DNA from: Burkholderia sp. IMCC1007 | GTDB taxonomy: Bacteria; Pseudomonadota; Gammaproteobacteria; Burkholderiales; Burkholderiaceae | Direction of reading: 5' to 3' | Assembly: GCF_027257875.1 (NCBI RefSeq) | Contig: NZ_JAPVQY010000030.1 | Location: forward strand, 1 to 64,000 | Length of the DNA: 64,000 nucleotides | Shown here: positions 32,887 to 41,659 of the stretch, in pieces | Numbering within the stretch: the stretch's first letter is position 1 | Layout: the number at the start of each line of letters is the position of its first letter | The notes under the pieces: generated by a model | Seen by the model: only the letters and a program-made list of their open reading frames with translations | Database searches by the model: none | Told to the model about the DNA's origin: nothing | Translations under genes and position numbers: made by a program

Positions 32887-33609
32887 TTATTCGGTATGAA
32901 AATCGATGCTGCGGATGTCGATGGACACGAGCAGCGGTTCGTCGATCTTGTCGCTTGCATCGTCGTAGGCAAAGACGCGGCGCGCCATCGGCACCATCAC
33001 GCCGCGGACATTGCGATAGCCGCACGCATAGTTGGCACCGCGCGCTCCGCCCATCACGTCGACCGTGTAATCGTGGCGGCGCAGCAGTCCCTCTTCGCCA
33101 AAATAGGAAACCTGCTCGCGACTGTGGCTCGCGATCGCATCCGGGAACGTGACTTTCAGGCGCCGCCAGGTCTCGCCGTTCTCGTGCCAGTCCGGCAGTT
33201 CTTCCGTATGGAAGCCCGGGCTGGCGTAGAGGAACGGAATGGTCAGGTAGGTCCACAGCGCGTAGCCGGTGAAGTACAGCGCATGCAGGCGATCCCAGCG
33301 GGTTTGCTGCGTGTGGCCTCGATAAGTGTCGCGCGGCGCGCGCCGTGTTTCGAGTTCATCGCCATTCACGGTGCCGATGCCGACGGCGTCCGGCTCGAAC
33401 GTGCCGCGCCAGCCGCCGGCCGGCGACACGATGGCGACGTGCTGGCGCCGCAGATCGCCGACGAGCTCGATCCCATGGAACAGGCCAGGCTGTTCCTTCA
33501 GGTGCCAGACGGCGCCACCGATGTCGAGTTCCGCCGAAACCGTGCGGAATCTGTTCCAGTTTTCAATCCCGCCGTGGGCCTGGATCGCCTGTTCAAGCAG
33601 CGTACTCAT
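32887..33609 (-). CDS. conserved protein of unknown function
   Basis: About 240 residues from ATG 33609. The sequence begins MSTLLEQAIQAHGGIENWNR, a pattern seen at the start of LolA-like or lipoprotein-sorting-like proteins, and has many aromatic residues (LTIPFLYASPGFHTEELPDW). No signal peptide is visible, so a cytosolic role is likely. I cannot name its function. It lies between the old yellow enzyme and a SnoaL-like gene in one leftward unit. Confidence 0.7.
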   Translation of the reverse strand: MSTLLEQAIQAHGGIENWNRFRTVSAELDIGGAVWHLKEQPGLFHGIELVGDLRRQHVAIVSPAGGWRGTFEPDAVGIGTVNGDELETRRAPRDTYRGHTQQTRWDRLHALYFTGYALWTYLTIPFLYASPGFHTEELPDWHENGETWRRLKVTFPDAIASHSREQVSYFGEEGLLRRHDYTVDVMGGARGANYACGYRNVRGVMVPMARRVFAYDDASDKIDEPLLVSIDIRSIDFHTE

Positions 33610-33646
33610 TGCGTCCTCCGTGTGTCGAGCGGTCGCCGCATGCGCG

Positions 33647-34051
33647 TCAGCGCTCGTCGCCGAACGTGTCGCCGAACATCGGATAGCCGCCGGCGGATTC
33701 GCCGCGCACCGCTTCGTCTTGCAGCACATCCCAGTGTTCGACCAGTTTCCCGTCCTCGATCCGCACGATATCCACGCCGATCAGTGCGGTCGGCGACGCG
33801 GAGTGGCTGTAGCGGCTGTGGATCCAGACGAACTCGCCGCCGGCGGCCACCATGTCGTATTCGAAACGCACGTCGGGCATCGAGTCGACGAGGCCGAACA
33901 GACCATCGCGGCCTGCCGGTACGACCCGGCTGTGCTGGATGTAGGTGTCGGACCAGAACTGCGCGGCCTTCTCGTAATCCTTCTTGTTGAACAACGTGTC
34001 GAGCGCGTCGAGCACGAGCGCGATGTTCTTGTCTTCCAGTTCCTTGATCAT
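33647..34051 (-). CDS. SnoaL-like (NTF2-fold) protein
   Basis: 134 residues. It carries the same signature as the gene at 31148: an N-terminal helix pair (ALDTLFNKKDYEKAAQFWSD), QHSRVVPAGRDGL, and IVRIEDGKLVEHWDVLQDE. It is the third gene of the leftward unit. Small cyclase/isomerase or binding roles are typical of the fold; no specific one can be given. Confidence 0.85.
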   Translation of the reverse strand: MIKELEDKNIALVLDALDTLFNKKDYEKAAQFWSDTYIQHSRVVPAGRDGLFGLVDSMPDVRFEYDMVAAGGEFVWIHSRYSHSASPTALIGVDIVRIEDGKLVEHWDVLQDEAVRGESAGGYPMFGDTFGDER

Positions 34052-34175
34052 GATTTGGACTCCGATGGTTTTGGGTGTCGTTCAGTTCAGGGATGGTCCG
34101 GAACGACACGCCAGGGTGAGGGTGAACGCAACTCCGATACGGCTTCTTGCCGCGAACTCGGAGCGCTTGCCGCAG

Positions 34176-34937
34176 TCAAGCGACGGGAATCGGGTTCTCG
34201 ACGATGAACTGATTGAATTGCTCGACGAACGCGTGTTCGTTCGGCCCCGCGTTGTCGCGCAGCGGCCTGGCAGCCTCGACGACGACTTCGGTCGTCGCGG
34301 TTTCCAGCAGCTTCAGCGTTTCCGCGACGAACGCGTCGACCGGCATCGCGCGAGGGTCGCCGCTCTTGTGCACGAGATCGGTATCGACCCACGGCGGCGC
34401 GATTTCCAGCACGCGCACGCTGGTGTCGCGCAGCGCGAAACGTTGCGACAACGTGTACGAATGGATCGCGGCCTTGGTCGCCGAATAGAGCGCCGTCGCG
34501 GCGAGCGGCACATACGCGAGCACCGAGCTGTTGTTGATGAGCGTCGCATCCGGCTGCTGCTTCAGATGCTCGACGAATGCCGCACTCACGCGTACCGGCC
34601 CGAGCAGGTTCGTGGTGACGAGCTTGACAGCCTGTTCGTCGTCGAGCGGGCCGCCGGCATCGTCGAACGGCATGATGCCGGCGTTGTTGATCACGACGTT
34701 CAGCGTCGGATAGCGCGCGATCAGTCGCGCGGCGACCGTGCGAATCTGCGCGGCGTCCCCGACATCGAGCTCGACGGTGTCGATGCCCGGGTTCTGCTTC
34801 GCGACCTCGTCGAGCAGTGCCTTGCGGCGGCCGGCGACGATGACCTTGTTGCCGAGCCGGTGAAACGCTTCCGCCAGCGTGCGGCCGATGCCCGACGTGC
34901 CGCCGGTGATGAAGATCGTGTTTCCGTTGAGTTTCAT
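34176..34937 (-). CDS. SDR-family oxidoreductase (DltE-like)
   Basis: 253 residues from ATG 34937 (MKLNGNTIFITGGTSGIGR). TGGTSGIG is the nucleotide-binding motif, NNAG and the Tyr-x3-Lys pair (YSATK) are present. The overall pattern (ALRDTSVRVLEIAPPWVDTD, and the Leu/Val-rich start) is like DltE-type short-chain dehydrogenases. It sits between the SnoaL-like gene and the hydrolase at 34987. Substrate unknown. Confidence 0.88.
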   Translation of the reverse strand: MKLNGNTIFITGGTSGIGRTLAEAFHRLGNKVIVAGRRKALLDEVAKQNPGIDTVELDVGDAAQIRTVAARLIARYPTLNVVINNAGIMPFDDAGGPLDDEQAVKLVTTNLLGPVRVSAAFVEHLKQQPDATLINNSSVLAYVPLAATALYSATKAAIHSYTLSQRFALRDTSVRVLEIAPPWVDTDLVHKSGDPRAMPVDAFVAETLKLLETATTEVVVEAARPLRDNAGPNEHAFVEQFNQFIVENPIPVA

Positions 34938-34986
34938 GATGCGCGCTCCTGGGTGGGTGGAAGGCAGTGACATGCATTCGCGGCTG

Positions 34987-35784
34987 TCAGCCGCCCGCGA
35001 GATGGCGTTGGAGGAAGCCGCCGACGGCGAGCAGCACGGGCGCGTGCGTCGCGATGCCGGCGCGGGTCGTGCCGGCGTAGCGCGCACATTCCGTCGGCAC
35101 GCCCGCGGCGATCAACGACGCGGCGTAATGTTCCGCTTCGAGATGCAGTGGATCGTGCTCGACTGTCGCAATGAACGTGGCCGGCAGATGGGTCAGGCGG
35201 CGCGATTCGAGCGGCGCGGCGTACGGATGCACGCGCTGCGACAGCGTGGGCAGATACGCGCGGTAGCTGGCCGTCAGCGTGTCCATCGCAGGTGTCGCGT
35301 GGACGGCCGACTGCCCGATGCGCGTCATGCTCGGATCGAGCAACGGCGCGAGCAGCACCTGCGCACGGACGCCCGCGGTGCCGCGGTCACGCGCAATGGC
35401 GGCAAGGCCCGTGGCGATGTTGCCGCCGGCATCGTGGCCGGCGACGGCCATCTGCCGCTTGTCCGCGCGCCTGCCCCTGGCTTCCGAGCATGCCCACTGC
35501 AGCGCGCGATACGCGTCTTCCACCGCATGCGGGAAAGGAAAGGCCGGCGCGAGCGAGTAGCCGACGGACAAGACCCACGCACGCGCATGCGACGCGAGCG
35601 TCTCGCAGACGACATTCGTATCGTCGAGCGAGCCGGCGGTGAACAGGCCGCCGTGGAAGTACAGGACGATCGACAGCGGATGCTTGTGCGTCGACGGCCG
35701 GAAACTGCGCACATCGATCGGTTGGCGATAGCCGTCGATGCGAGCATCTTCGACCAGCAAACCGGAAAGGGAAACGGTAGACAT
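34987..35784 (-). CDS. alpha/beta hydrolase (HSL family) without the catalytic serine
   Basis: 265 residues from ATG 35784. The fold is that of hormone-sensitive-lipase-type esterases: FHGGLF at the oxyanion loop (normally HGGG), SVGYSLAPAFPFPHAVEDA, and a late EHDPLHLEAEHYA. The nucleophile motif should be GDSAGG; here it is GHDAGG (116-121), with Asp118 where Ser is expected. The C-terminal GMxHGF-like stretch is also changed (GTTRAGIATHA). It is either inactive as an esterase or uses other chemistry. It is the first gene of the leftward unit. Confidence 0.85.
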   Translation of the reverse strand: MSTVSLSGLLVEDARIDGYRQPIDVRSFRPSTHKHPLSIVLYFHGGLFTAGSLDDTNVVCETLASHARAWVLSVGYSLAPAFPFPHAVEDAYRALQWACSEARGRRADKRQMAVAGHDAGGNIATGLAAIARDRGTAGVRAQVLLAPLLDPSMTRIGQSAVHATPAMDTLTASYRAYLPTLSQRVHPYAAPLESRRLTHLPATFIATVEHDPLHLEAEHYAASLIAAGVPTECARYAGTTRAGIATHAPVLLAVGGFLQRHLAGG

Positions 35785-35877
35785 ACCAGTCAACGCAGTG
35801 CGTTCTCGTTTGCTTGAACAATGAACGCATTCTGGTTGTTACCGCAAAGCGGATAAATCGCGTACTTGCCTCAACAG

Positions 35878-35896
35878 TGTTCTCTCGACGAGAACA
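35878..35896. promoter_or_regulatory. palindrome TGTTCTC-N5-GAGAACA upstream of the leftward five-gene unit
   Basis: Perfect seven-base arms around TCGAC, in the 141-base gap between the hydrolase start and the LysR stop. It is not followed by a T run in the minus direction, so it is more likely an operator than a terminator. Confidence 0.5.
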
Positions 35897-35925
35897 ATGC
35901 TTCGCCGTTGCGGGGCGGGGCTCGC

Positions 35926-36930
35926 TTACGCGATCGGCGCTTCGCCGTCGCCCGGCAGGTCGACCATGTCGTCATCGTCGACCTCCGCGCTCGCCGGGCG
36001 GTACCATGCTTCGGATTCCAGGCTGCCATGCAACGACGGGTTGTCGCGAAAGAGTTCCGCGATCCAGTCGATGAATGCGCGGACGGTGGCGGACAGATGG
36101 CGGTTATGCGGATAGACGGCGGAAATGGGTTGCGGCGGCGGCTTCCATTGCGAAAGGATCTCGACCAGCTCGCCCGATTCGAGGTAGGGCTGCGCGAGGA
36201 AACGGGCGCTCTGGGCGATCCCCAAGCCTTTCAGCGCGCCGACGGTCCAGGCTTCGAAATCGTTCACCGCAATGGCGCCGCGCATCCTGACTTCGACCGC
36301 CTTGCCATCGACTTCGAACGTCAGCGGTGCGATTCGGCTCGTGCGGCTCCAGTAGTAGTTCACCGCACGGTGATTGGCGAGTTCGTCCAGCGTCTGCGGC
36401 GTGCCGGCGCGGTCGAGATACGCGGGACTCGCGACGGTGATGCCCTGGTACATGCCCACCCGCCGCGCGACGAGCGACGAGTCCTGCAACGCGCCGATGC
36501 GCAGCACGCAATCGACGCCTTCCTGGATCAGGTCGAGCGGCTTGTCGCCGAGGCCGAGCATCAGGTCGATTTCCGGATAGCGCTCGTTGAAATCGCTCAA
36601 CGCGGGCATCACGGCGATGCGCCCGAGCGCACCCGGCATGTCCACGCGCAGCTTGCCGCGCGGTGTGCGCTCCTTGCCGAGGAACGAATTCTCGAGATCG
36701 TCGATGTCCGCGAGGACGCGCACGGACCGCTCGTAGTAGGCCGCGCCGTCTGCCGTGAGGTTGAGGCTGCGCGTGGTGCGCTGCAGCAGGCGGGTTTTCA
36801 GGTGCGCTTCGAGGCCCTGGACGATGACGGTCACGCGGCCGCGCGGCATCTCCAGCGTGTCGGCCGCGCGCGTGAAGCTCTTCGTCTCCACGACGCGCGC
36901 GAACACTTTCATGGCCTGCAGGATATCCAT
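35926..36930 (-). CDS. LysR-family regulator
   Basis: 334 residues from ATG 36930. The helix-turn-helix is FARVVETKSFTRAADTLEMP followed by RGRVTVIVQGLEAHLKTRLL; the effector domain follows (GKLRVDMPGALGRIAVMPAL). The C-terminal tail is unusually acidic (AEVDDDDMVDLPGDGEAP). It belongs to the CrgA-like branch, which often sits beside oxidoreductase genes. The gene upstream is an old yellow enzyme and the unit downstream ends with another; either could be the target. Confidence 0.9.
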   Translation of the reverse strand: MDILQAMKVFARVVETKSFTRAADTLEMPRGRVTVIVQGLEAHLKTRLLQRTTRSLNLTADGAAYYERSVRVLADIDDLENSFLGKERTPRGKLRVDMPGALGRIAVMPALSDFNERYPEIDLMLGLGDKPLDLIQEGVDCVLRIGALQDSSLVARRVGMYQGITVASPAYLDRAGTPQTLDELANHRAVNYYWSRTSRIAPLTFEVDGKAVEVRMRGAIAVNDFEAWTVGALKGLGIAQSARFLAQPYLESGELVEILSQWKPPPQPISAVYPHNRHLSATVRAFIDWIAELFRDNPSLHGSLESEAWYRPASAEVDDDDMVDLPGDGEAPIA

Positions 36931-37166
36931 TTGCCCACACCTCATCGAGACTGCGCGTCGACCATGCACACGACCGCCAGCGCGCGGCGGGCGCGCTCGC
37001 GGCAGAGGTTGGCGGGCGCGTGAGGCGTCGATCGACGTTGCGGCGCAACGTGCGATGCGGTTTCGCCGGTACGCCCGGCGAGCCAGTCTATATCGGGGCA
37101 AAAAATGCCGCCAGAGGCTCGTGCGGACCGGTTACCCGGTCGCGCGGCCGGTGGCGACAACCTGTC

Positions 37167-38276
37167 TCATGCCGCGACGGGCTCCTCGGCGTAGGCCGGA
37201 TAGTCCGTATATCCGGCGTCGGTACCGCCGAAGAAGGTCGCGCGGTCGTACGCGTTCAGCGGCAGCTTGCGACGCAGACGCTCCGGCAGGTCCGGGTTGG
37301 CGATGAAGTGCCGGCCAAACGCGACGAGATCGGCATCGCCGGTCTGCAGGATGGCTTCGGCGCTGTCTCCATCGAATCCGCCGGCTACGATGATGGGCCC
37401 GTGGAAGCGCGCGCGGAGCATCTTTGCGGCGACCGGGTTCTGGTCACGTGTCTCGTCCTCCGACGCACCGGCGATGCGCGGCTCGATGAGATGCAGGTAT
37501 GCAATGCCAAGCGTGTCCAGCTCCGACGCGACGTAGGTAAACAGCGCGTGCGGGTCGCTGTCGGACATGTCGCCGAACGAGCCGCTCGGCCCCAGACGAA
37601 CCGCGACCCTGTCCGCACCCCATATCGGGATGACGGCGCGCGCGATATCAAGCAGAAGACGCGCACGATTGGCGATCGGGCCGCCGTATTCGTCGGTGCG
37701 TTTGTTGCTGCCGTCCTGCAGGAACTGGTCGAGTAGGTAGCCGTTGGCGGAGTGGAGTTCCACGCCGTCGAAACCGGCCTTTACGCCGCGTTCCGCAGCC
37801 GCGCGGAAATGCTCGACGATGCCGGCAACTTCCCCGGTGGTCAGTGCGCGGTTCGGCGTGTTGGGGACCCAGCCGGCGTCGGTATGGGCGACGCCGCTGT
37901 GCGGCACTTCGGACGGACCCACGGGGCGTGCGCCATCGGGTTGCAGATCGGCGTTCGACTGGCGGCCCGCATGGTAAAGCTGCAGGAAGATCCGGCCGCC
38001 CTTCGCGTGCACGGCGTCGGTCACGACTTTCCAGCCCGCAATCTGGCTGTCGTCGTAGAGGCCGGGCGCGCCGAGATAGCCGTTGCCGTTCGGCGCGACG
38101 ATCGTGGCTTCGCCGATCAGAAGCGCGCCGGGCGAAGTGCGCTGCGCGTAGTACTCCGCCATCAGCGGGCCGGGGCGAGCGCCGGTTTCGGCGCGCATGC
38201 GGGTGAGCGGGGCCAGAACGACGCGGTGCGCGAATTCATGCGGCCCGACCGCGATTTTTGAAAAGAGCTTGGACAT
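37167..38276 (-). CDS. old yellow enzyme-family NADH:flavin oxidoreductase
   Basis: 369 residues from ATG 38276. FMN barrel with HRVVLAPLTRMRAETG, LYHAGRQSNAD, the substrate pair His175/Asn178 (ELHSANGYLLDQFL), KRTDEYGGPIANRAR and LVAFGRHFIANPDLPERLR. All expected residues are present, so it should reduce activated alkenes such as enones, as NemA/XenA relatives do. It stands between two LysR genes, the one at 38638 being divergent. Confidence 0.93.
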   Translation of the reverse strand: MSKLFSKIAVGPHEFAHRVVLAPLTRMRAETGARPGPLMAEYYAQRTSPGALLIGEATIVAPNGNGYLGAPGLYDDSQIAGWKVVTDAVHAKGGRIFLQLYHAGRQSNADLQPDGARPVGPSEVPHSGVAHTDAGWVPNTPNRALTTGEVAGIVEHFRAAAERGVKAGFDGVELHSANGYLLDQFLQDGSNKRTDEYGGPIANRARLLLDIARAVIPIWGADRVAVRLGPSGSFGDMSDSDPHALFTYVASELDTLGIAYLHLIEPRIAGASEDETRDQNPVAAKMLRARFHGPIIVAGGFDGDSAEAILQTGDADLVAFGRHFIANPDLPERLRRKLPLNAYDRATFFGGTDAGYTDYPAYAEEPVAA

Positions 38277-38637
38277 TGTCATTCTCCACGACAGGGTAGT
38301 CGGAAAGGACCTGATGAACTTCGGCCGAACATGCCGACGACCGGCGACGTCTGGCGACAATGTAGAGGTCGACCGGCGCAAGAAAAACGGCCCGGCGGTT
38401 CACTCATCCCGGACCTGCGTGTCCGCAATCGCCGGGGCACGCCCGGCGGCCGCCGGCGTTCGGCGTGCCGGTCATTGTTCCGTGGGGGAGAATTGTTCTG
38501 TCCTTTTGCGTGGATTTATTCGCTGAACGTCGGCACCGATAATTCGAGCCATTCTGCGCGGCGCGCCGCGGTTCGAACCGTGACGCGGCTGTGTTCCGCA
38601 GGATCGAACCAAGACTCCTCTTTTTCGGAGATGCGCT
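38277..38637. other. divergent intergenic region, old yellow enzyme / LysR
   Basis: 361 bases with no gene. ATTGTTC occurs twice at about 38474 and 38491, which might be part of a LysR site, but no clear symmetric operator was found. Confidence 0.35.
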
Positions 38638-39636
38638 GTGACGACCCAGATGGATACCGCCTCGCGGGATTCGATTCATCGCGACCTGTCCGCCGCGACC
38701 GGGCGCACGAGCGGCGCGATGGATCGCATGAGCGGCATCGCGATCTTCACCCGCGCGGCAGAGGCGTTGAGCTTTGCCGAGGCGGGGCGCCAGTTGGGGA
38801 TCTCCGCGTCCGCTATCGGCAAGGCTGTTGCACGGCTCGAGGCGCGCCTCGGTCTTCGATTGTTTCATCGCAGCACCCGCAGTGTGCGTCTCACGCCTGA
38901 AGGCGAACTCTTTCTGGCGCGGTGTCAGCGCATCCTCGGCGAGATCGCCGACGCGGAGGCCGAGCTGGCCGTTTCGCGCGCGACACCCACGGGCCGCCTG
39001 CGCGTGAGCGTTCCGCTGGTCGGCATGCTGTTGATGCCGGTGCTGGCGGCGTTCATGCGCAGGTATCCCGAGGTGCAGCTCGACATCGACTTCAGCGACC
39101 GCATCGTGGATGTCATCGAGGACGGTTTCGACGTGGTTCTGCGAACCGGCGAGGTGGTCGACTCGCAACTGACCACGCGCACGCTCGGCCATTTTTCCCA
39201 TGTCGTCGTGGCGTCGCCGGCGTACCTGGCCACGCATGGCACGCCGGTATCTCCGGAAGACCTGGCCGAGCATGCGTGCCTGCAACATCGCTTCCTGCGA
39301 ACCGGACGCCTGCGGCCGTGGTCGTTCATGCGAGACGGTGCGCCGTTCGAGGTCGAGCTTCCTGCCACGGCAATCGCAAGCGCGGTCGGACCGCTCATCG
39401 CATTGACCGAGGACGGGCTCGGCCTTGCCAGCCTGCCGGACTTCTCGGTGCGCGCACAGCTCGCCAGCGGTTCGCTCGTGGCCGTGCTGCAGGACTTCAC
39501 GGCAGACCGCATTCCGTTTCGCGCGCTCTGGCCGTCGGGGCGCATGATGCCGCCGAAGGCGAGAGTCTTCGCGGATTTTCTGAGCCAGCGCCTTTTCCCT
39601 GACACCGGGGAACGCGCGACATCGCTGCTCGCGTGA
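38638..39636 (+). CDS. LysR-family regulator
   Basis: 332 residues from GTG 38638; ATG 38650 is an in-frame alternative. An extra 30-residue N-terminal tail precedes the helix-turn-helix (FTRAAEALSFAEAGRQLGIS). The effector domain follows (GRLRVSVPLVGMLLMPVLA). It is divergent from the old yellow enzyme at 37167, the usual layout for LysR control of a neighbour. The 284 bases after it (39637-39920) hold nothing I can name. Confidence 0.9.
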   Translation: MTTQMDTASRDSIHRDLSAATGRTSGAMDRMSGIAIFTRAAEALSFAEAGRQLGISASAIGKAVARLEARLGLRLFHRSTRSVRLTPEGELFLARCQRILGEIADAEAELAVSRATPTGRLRVSVPLVGMLLMPVLAAFMRRYPEVQLDIDFSDRIVDVIEDGFDVVLRTGEVVDSQLTTRTLGHFSHVVVASPAYLATHGTPVSPEDLAEHACLQHRFLRTGRLRPWSFMRDGAPFEVELPATAIASAVGPLIALTEDGLGLASLPDFSVRAQLASGSLVAVLQDFTADRIPFRALWPSGRMMPPKARVFADFLSQRLFPDTGERATSLLA

Positions 39637-39920
39637 GTGCGTCATGACCATCAATCGGGTGAATCGAGAAGGAGCGAGAACGCCGCAGTGATCGGTCTTG
39701 CGCGATCGCAGGAGTTCGGGCCGTCCCGGGAGCCCGGGGCCGCATTCGTGATGGATTGCGGCTCGATCTGGATGGCTGTCGTCCCGACGTAACGAGGGCT
39801 CGTGTATCTGTGCTGGATTACGCGGCTGTTTCGCCACGCACCGCCGGAAGTGGCGATCTGAACGGGGCCGGCATCCGGTCCCGGTATTGGAAAAACCGCC
39901 GTGCCGGCCGGGCCGGCGAA

Positions 39921-40592
39921 CTACTTGCGGCTGCGCGGCGCTCGCCTGGCTTTTGCCGGCGGCGGCGCGCCGTCGGCATCAGCGGCCTCCGGCGCCACCA
40001 GCTCTTCCATCAATGCCAGCATGCGCAGGCAGAATTCGTTGCCGGCCGAGCGCTCGGCTTCCGAAAAATGCGCCATCGCGGGGGCGATCGACGATTCGTT
40101 CGCCAGTTTCACGACGGCCTTGTCGACGACGTCGAGCCCTTTCCGGGTCAGGCGCACGATGAATCCGCCCGCATGGCCCGGGTCCGGTTGACGCTCCACC
40201 ATCCCGAGGCTCGCGAGCCGGTCGATCTTCTTGGTGATGGCCCCCGACGTCACGAGCAGCGCGCGGTACAGATCGGTCGGCCGTTTCGCGTACGGGTGCC
40301 CGCTGCGGCGCAACGCGAGCAGCACCCGCATGTCCGACCCGCTGATGCCCCACATGCGTTGGCACATCTTGTCGAACGACTGTTCGACGAGCGTGCCGAT
40401 CCGCATCAAGTAGATCGCCATCAGGAAATTCGACAGATCGAGATCGCTGTGCTCGTGCTGCCACTGCAGCGTGATGAGTTCGATCAGGCTGTTGCGCGGC
40501 AGACTCGCCTTCGGCCTCGATTCAGCCGGTGCCGACGGTGTTTTCGTGCCGGGTCGGCTGCGGGCGGGCTGCTTCGCGTCTGCGGTGCTCAT
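39921..40592 (-). CDS. MarR-family regulator
   Basis: 223 residues from ATG 40592, long for a MarR because of an N-terminal basic, Ala/Pro-rich tail (about 30 residues) and a C-terminal Pro/Ala/Arg tail (PPPAKARRAPRSRK). The winged helix is in RPTDLYRALLVTSGAITKKI and DRLASLGMVERQPD. It lies at the far end of the leftward oxygenase unit and is the only regulator inside the cluster. It is the natural candidate for the TCTTCC-N2-GGAAGA palindromes at 46712, 46874 and 48303. Confidence 0.9.
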   Translation of the reverse strand: MSTADAKQPARSRPGTKTPSAPAESRPKASLPRNSLIELITLQWQHEHSDLDLSNFLMAIYLMRIGTLVEQSFDKMCQRMWGISGSDMRVLLALRRSGHPYAKRPTDLYRALLVTSGAITKKIDRLASLGMVERQPDPGHAGGFIVRLTRKGLDVVDKAVVKLANESSIAPAMAHFSEAERSAGNEFCLRMLALMEELVAPEAADADGAPPPAKARRAPRSRK

Positions 40593-40702
40593 CTTTATGG
40601 CTTCCTTGGAAGGGCATCCGCCCCGATCGATCGGGGCAGGTGCGACCGGCGTCGCTGCCGCCATTGTACGGAAGTTACCCGGTCGCACGTTCTTCTGTAT
40701 CG

Positions 40703-41659
40703 CTACGCGGCCAGCACGGCGGTACGCAGCATGTCGGCGACCTGCCGCTGGGCCAATGCGGCGGCATCGACCTCGCCGCGCATGCCGTAGAACGTGTGCA
40801 GCATGCCCGCATAGCGCACGCAGGCCGTCGGTACGCCCGCCTCCGCGAGCTTGCGCGCATAGGCTTCGCCGTCGTCGCACAACACGTCGCACTCGGCGGT
40901 GATGACGAGGGCCGGCGGCAGGTCCGCGTGGCTGTTCGCATGGAATGGCGACAGCGTCCACACCGATGGCGACACGCCGTGATCGAGCGCGTACTCGCGA
41001 AACGCATGCGCGACATCCGCGCTGCGCTGCAGGAAGCCTTCCGCGTAAGGCGACTGCGACGCGTGGTGTTGCTCGGCGTCCGTGGCCGGATACACGAGCG
41101 CCTGCGCGAGAACGCGCGGCCGGGCATTTTCCCGCGCGAGCAGACACACGGCGGCGGCGAGATTGCCGCCGGCCGACTCGCCGAATACCGTCAGGCGCTC
41201 GGTCGGCAGCCCGTGCTCGTGCCCGTGCTCCGCGGCCCAGCAGGTGGCCGTCCATACGTCCTCGAGCGCGGCCGGGAACGGATGCTCGGGCGCGAGCCGG
41301 TAGTCGACGCTGATCACGGCCAGACCGGCGTCGTTGGCGAGGTGCCGGCACACGGCGTCGAAGCTGTCGAGATCGCCCATCCGCCATCCGCCGCCATGAA
41401 AGGCCAGCGCCACGCCGGCGGCGCCGTCGGGATGGTAGATCCGCACCGGAATGCCGCCGCCCGGGCCCGGAACCGCGACGTCGAAGACCTTGTCGATGCG
41501 CGGGCCGGGCGCCCGCGTGGCGGTGCGTGCGGCGATGCCGGCGCGTGCTTCGTCCGCGCTCATCTGTGCGAGGCTCGGCCGCCGGGCGGCCGACTCGGCG
41601 AGCGCGCGCAGCGACGGATGGAGCCGCTCGTACGGGGTGGGCTCTTTCATCGTGCTCAT
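40703..41659 (-). CDS. alpha/beta hydrolase, hormone-sensitive-lipase family
   Basis: 318 residues from ATG 41659, overlapping the SDR gene before it by four bases. Oxyanion motif HGGG at 88-91, nucleophile Ser162 in GESAGG, acid in TAECDVLCDDGEAY and His in GMLHTFYGM: the triad is complete, unlike in the relative at 34987. It probably cleaves an ester or lactone made from, or carried by, the Rieske oxygenase substrate. Confidence 0.92.
   Translation of the reverse strand: MSTMKEPTPYERLHPSLRALAESAARRPSLAQMSADEARAGIAARTATRAPGPRIDKVFDVAVPGPGGGIPVRIYHPDGAAGVALAFHGGGWRMGDLDSFDAVCRHLANDAGLAVISVDYRLAPEHPFPAALEDVWTATCWAAEHGHEHGLPTERLTVFGESAGGNLAAAVCLLARENARPRVLAQALVYPATDAEQHHASQSPYAEGFLQRSADVAHAFREYALDHGVSPSVWTLSPFHANSHADLPPALVITAECDVLCDDGEAYARKLAEAGVPTACVRYAGMLHTFYGMRGEVDAAALAQRQVADMLRTAVLAA

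Noticed and set aside
38404..39837. Long open frame on the minus strand (477 residues) opposite the LysR gene
   Set aside because: It is antisense to a clear LysR protein, rich in His/Arg/Gln repeats with no family pattern; an effect of high GC.
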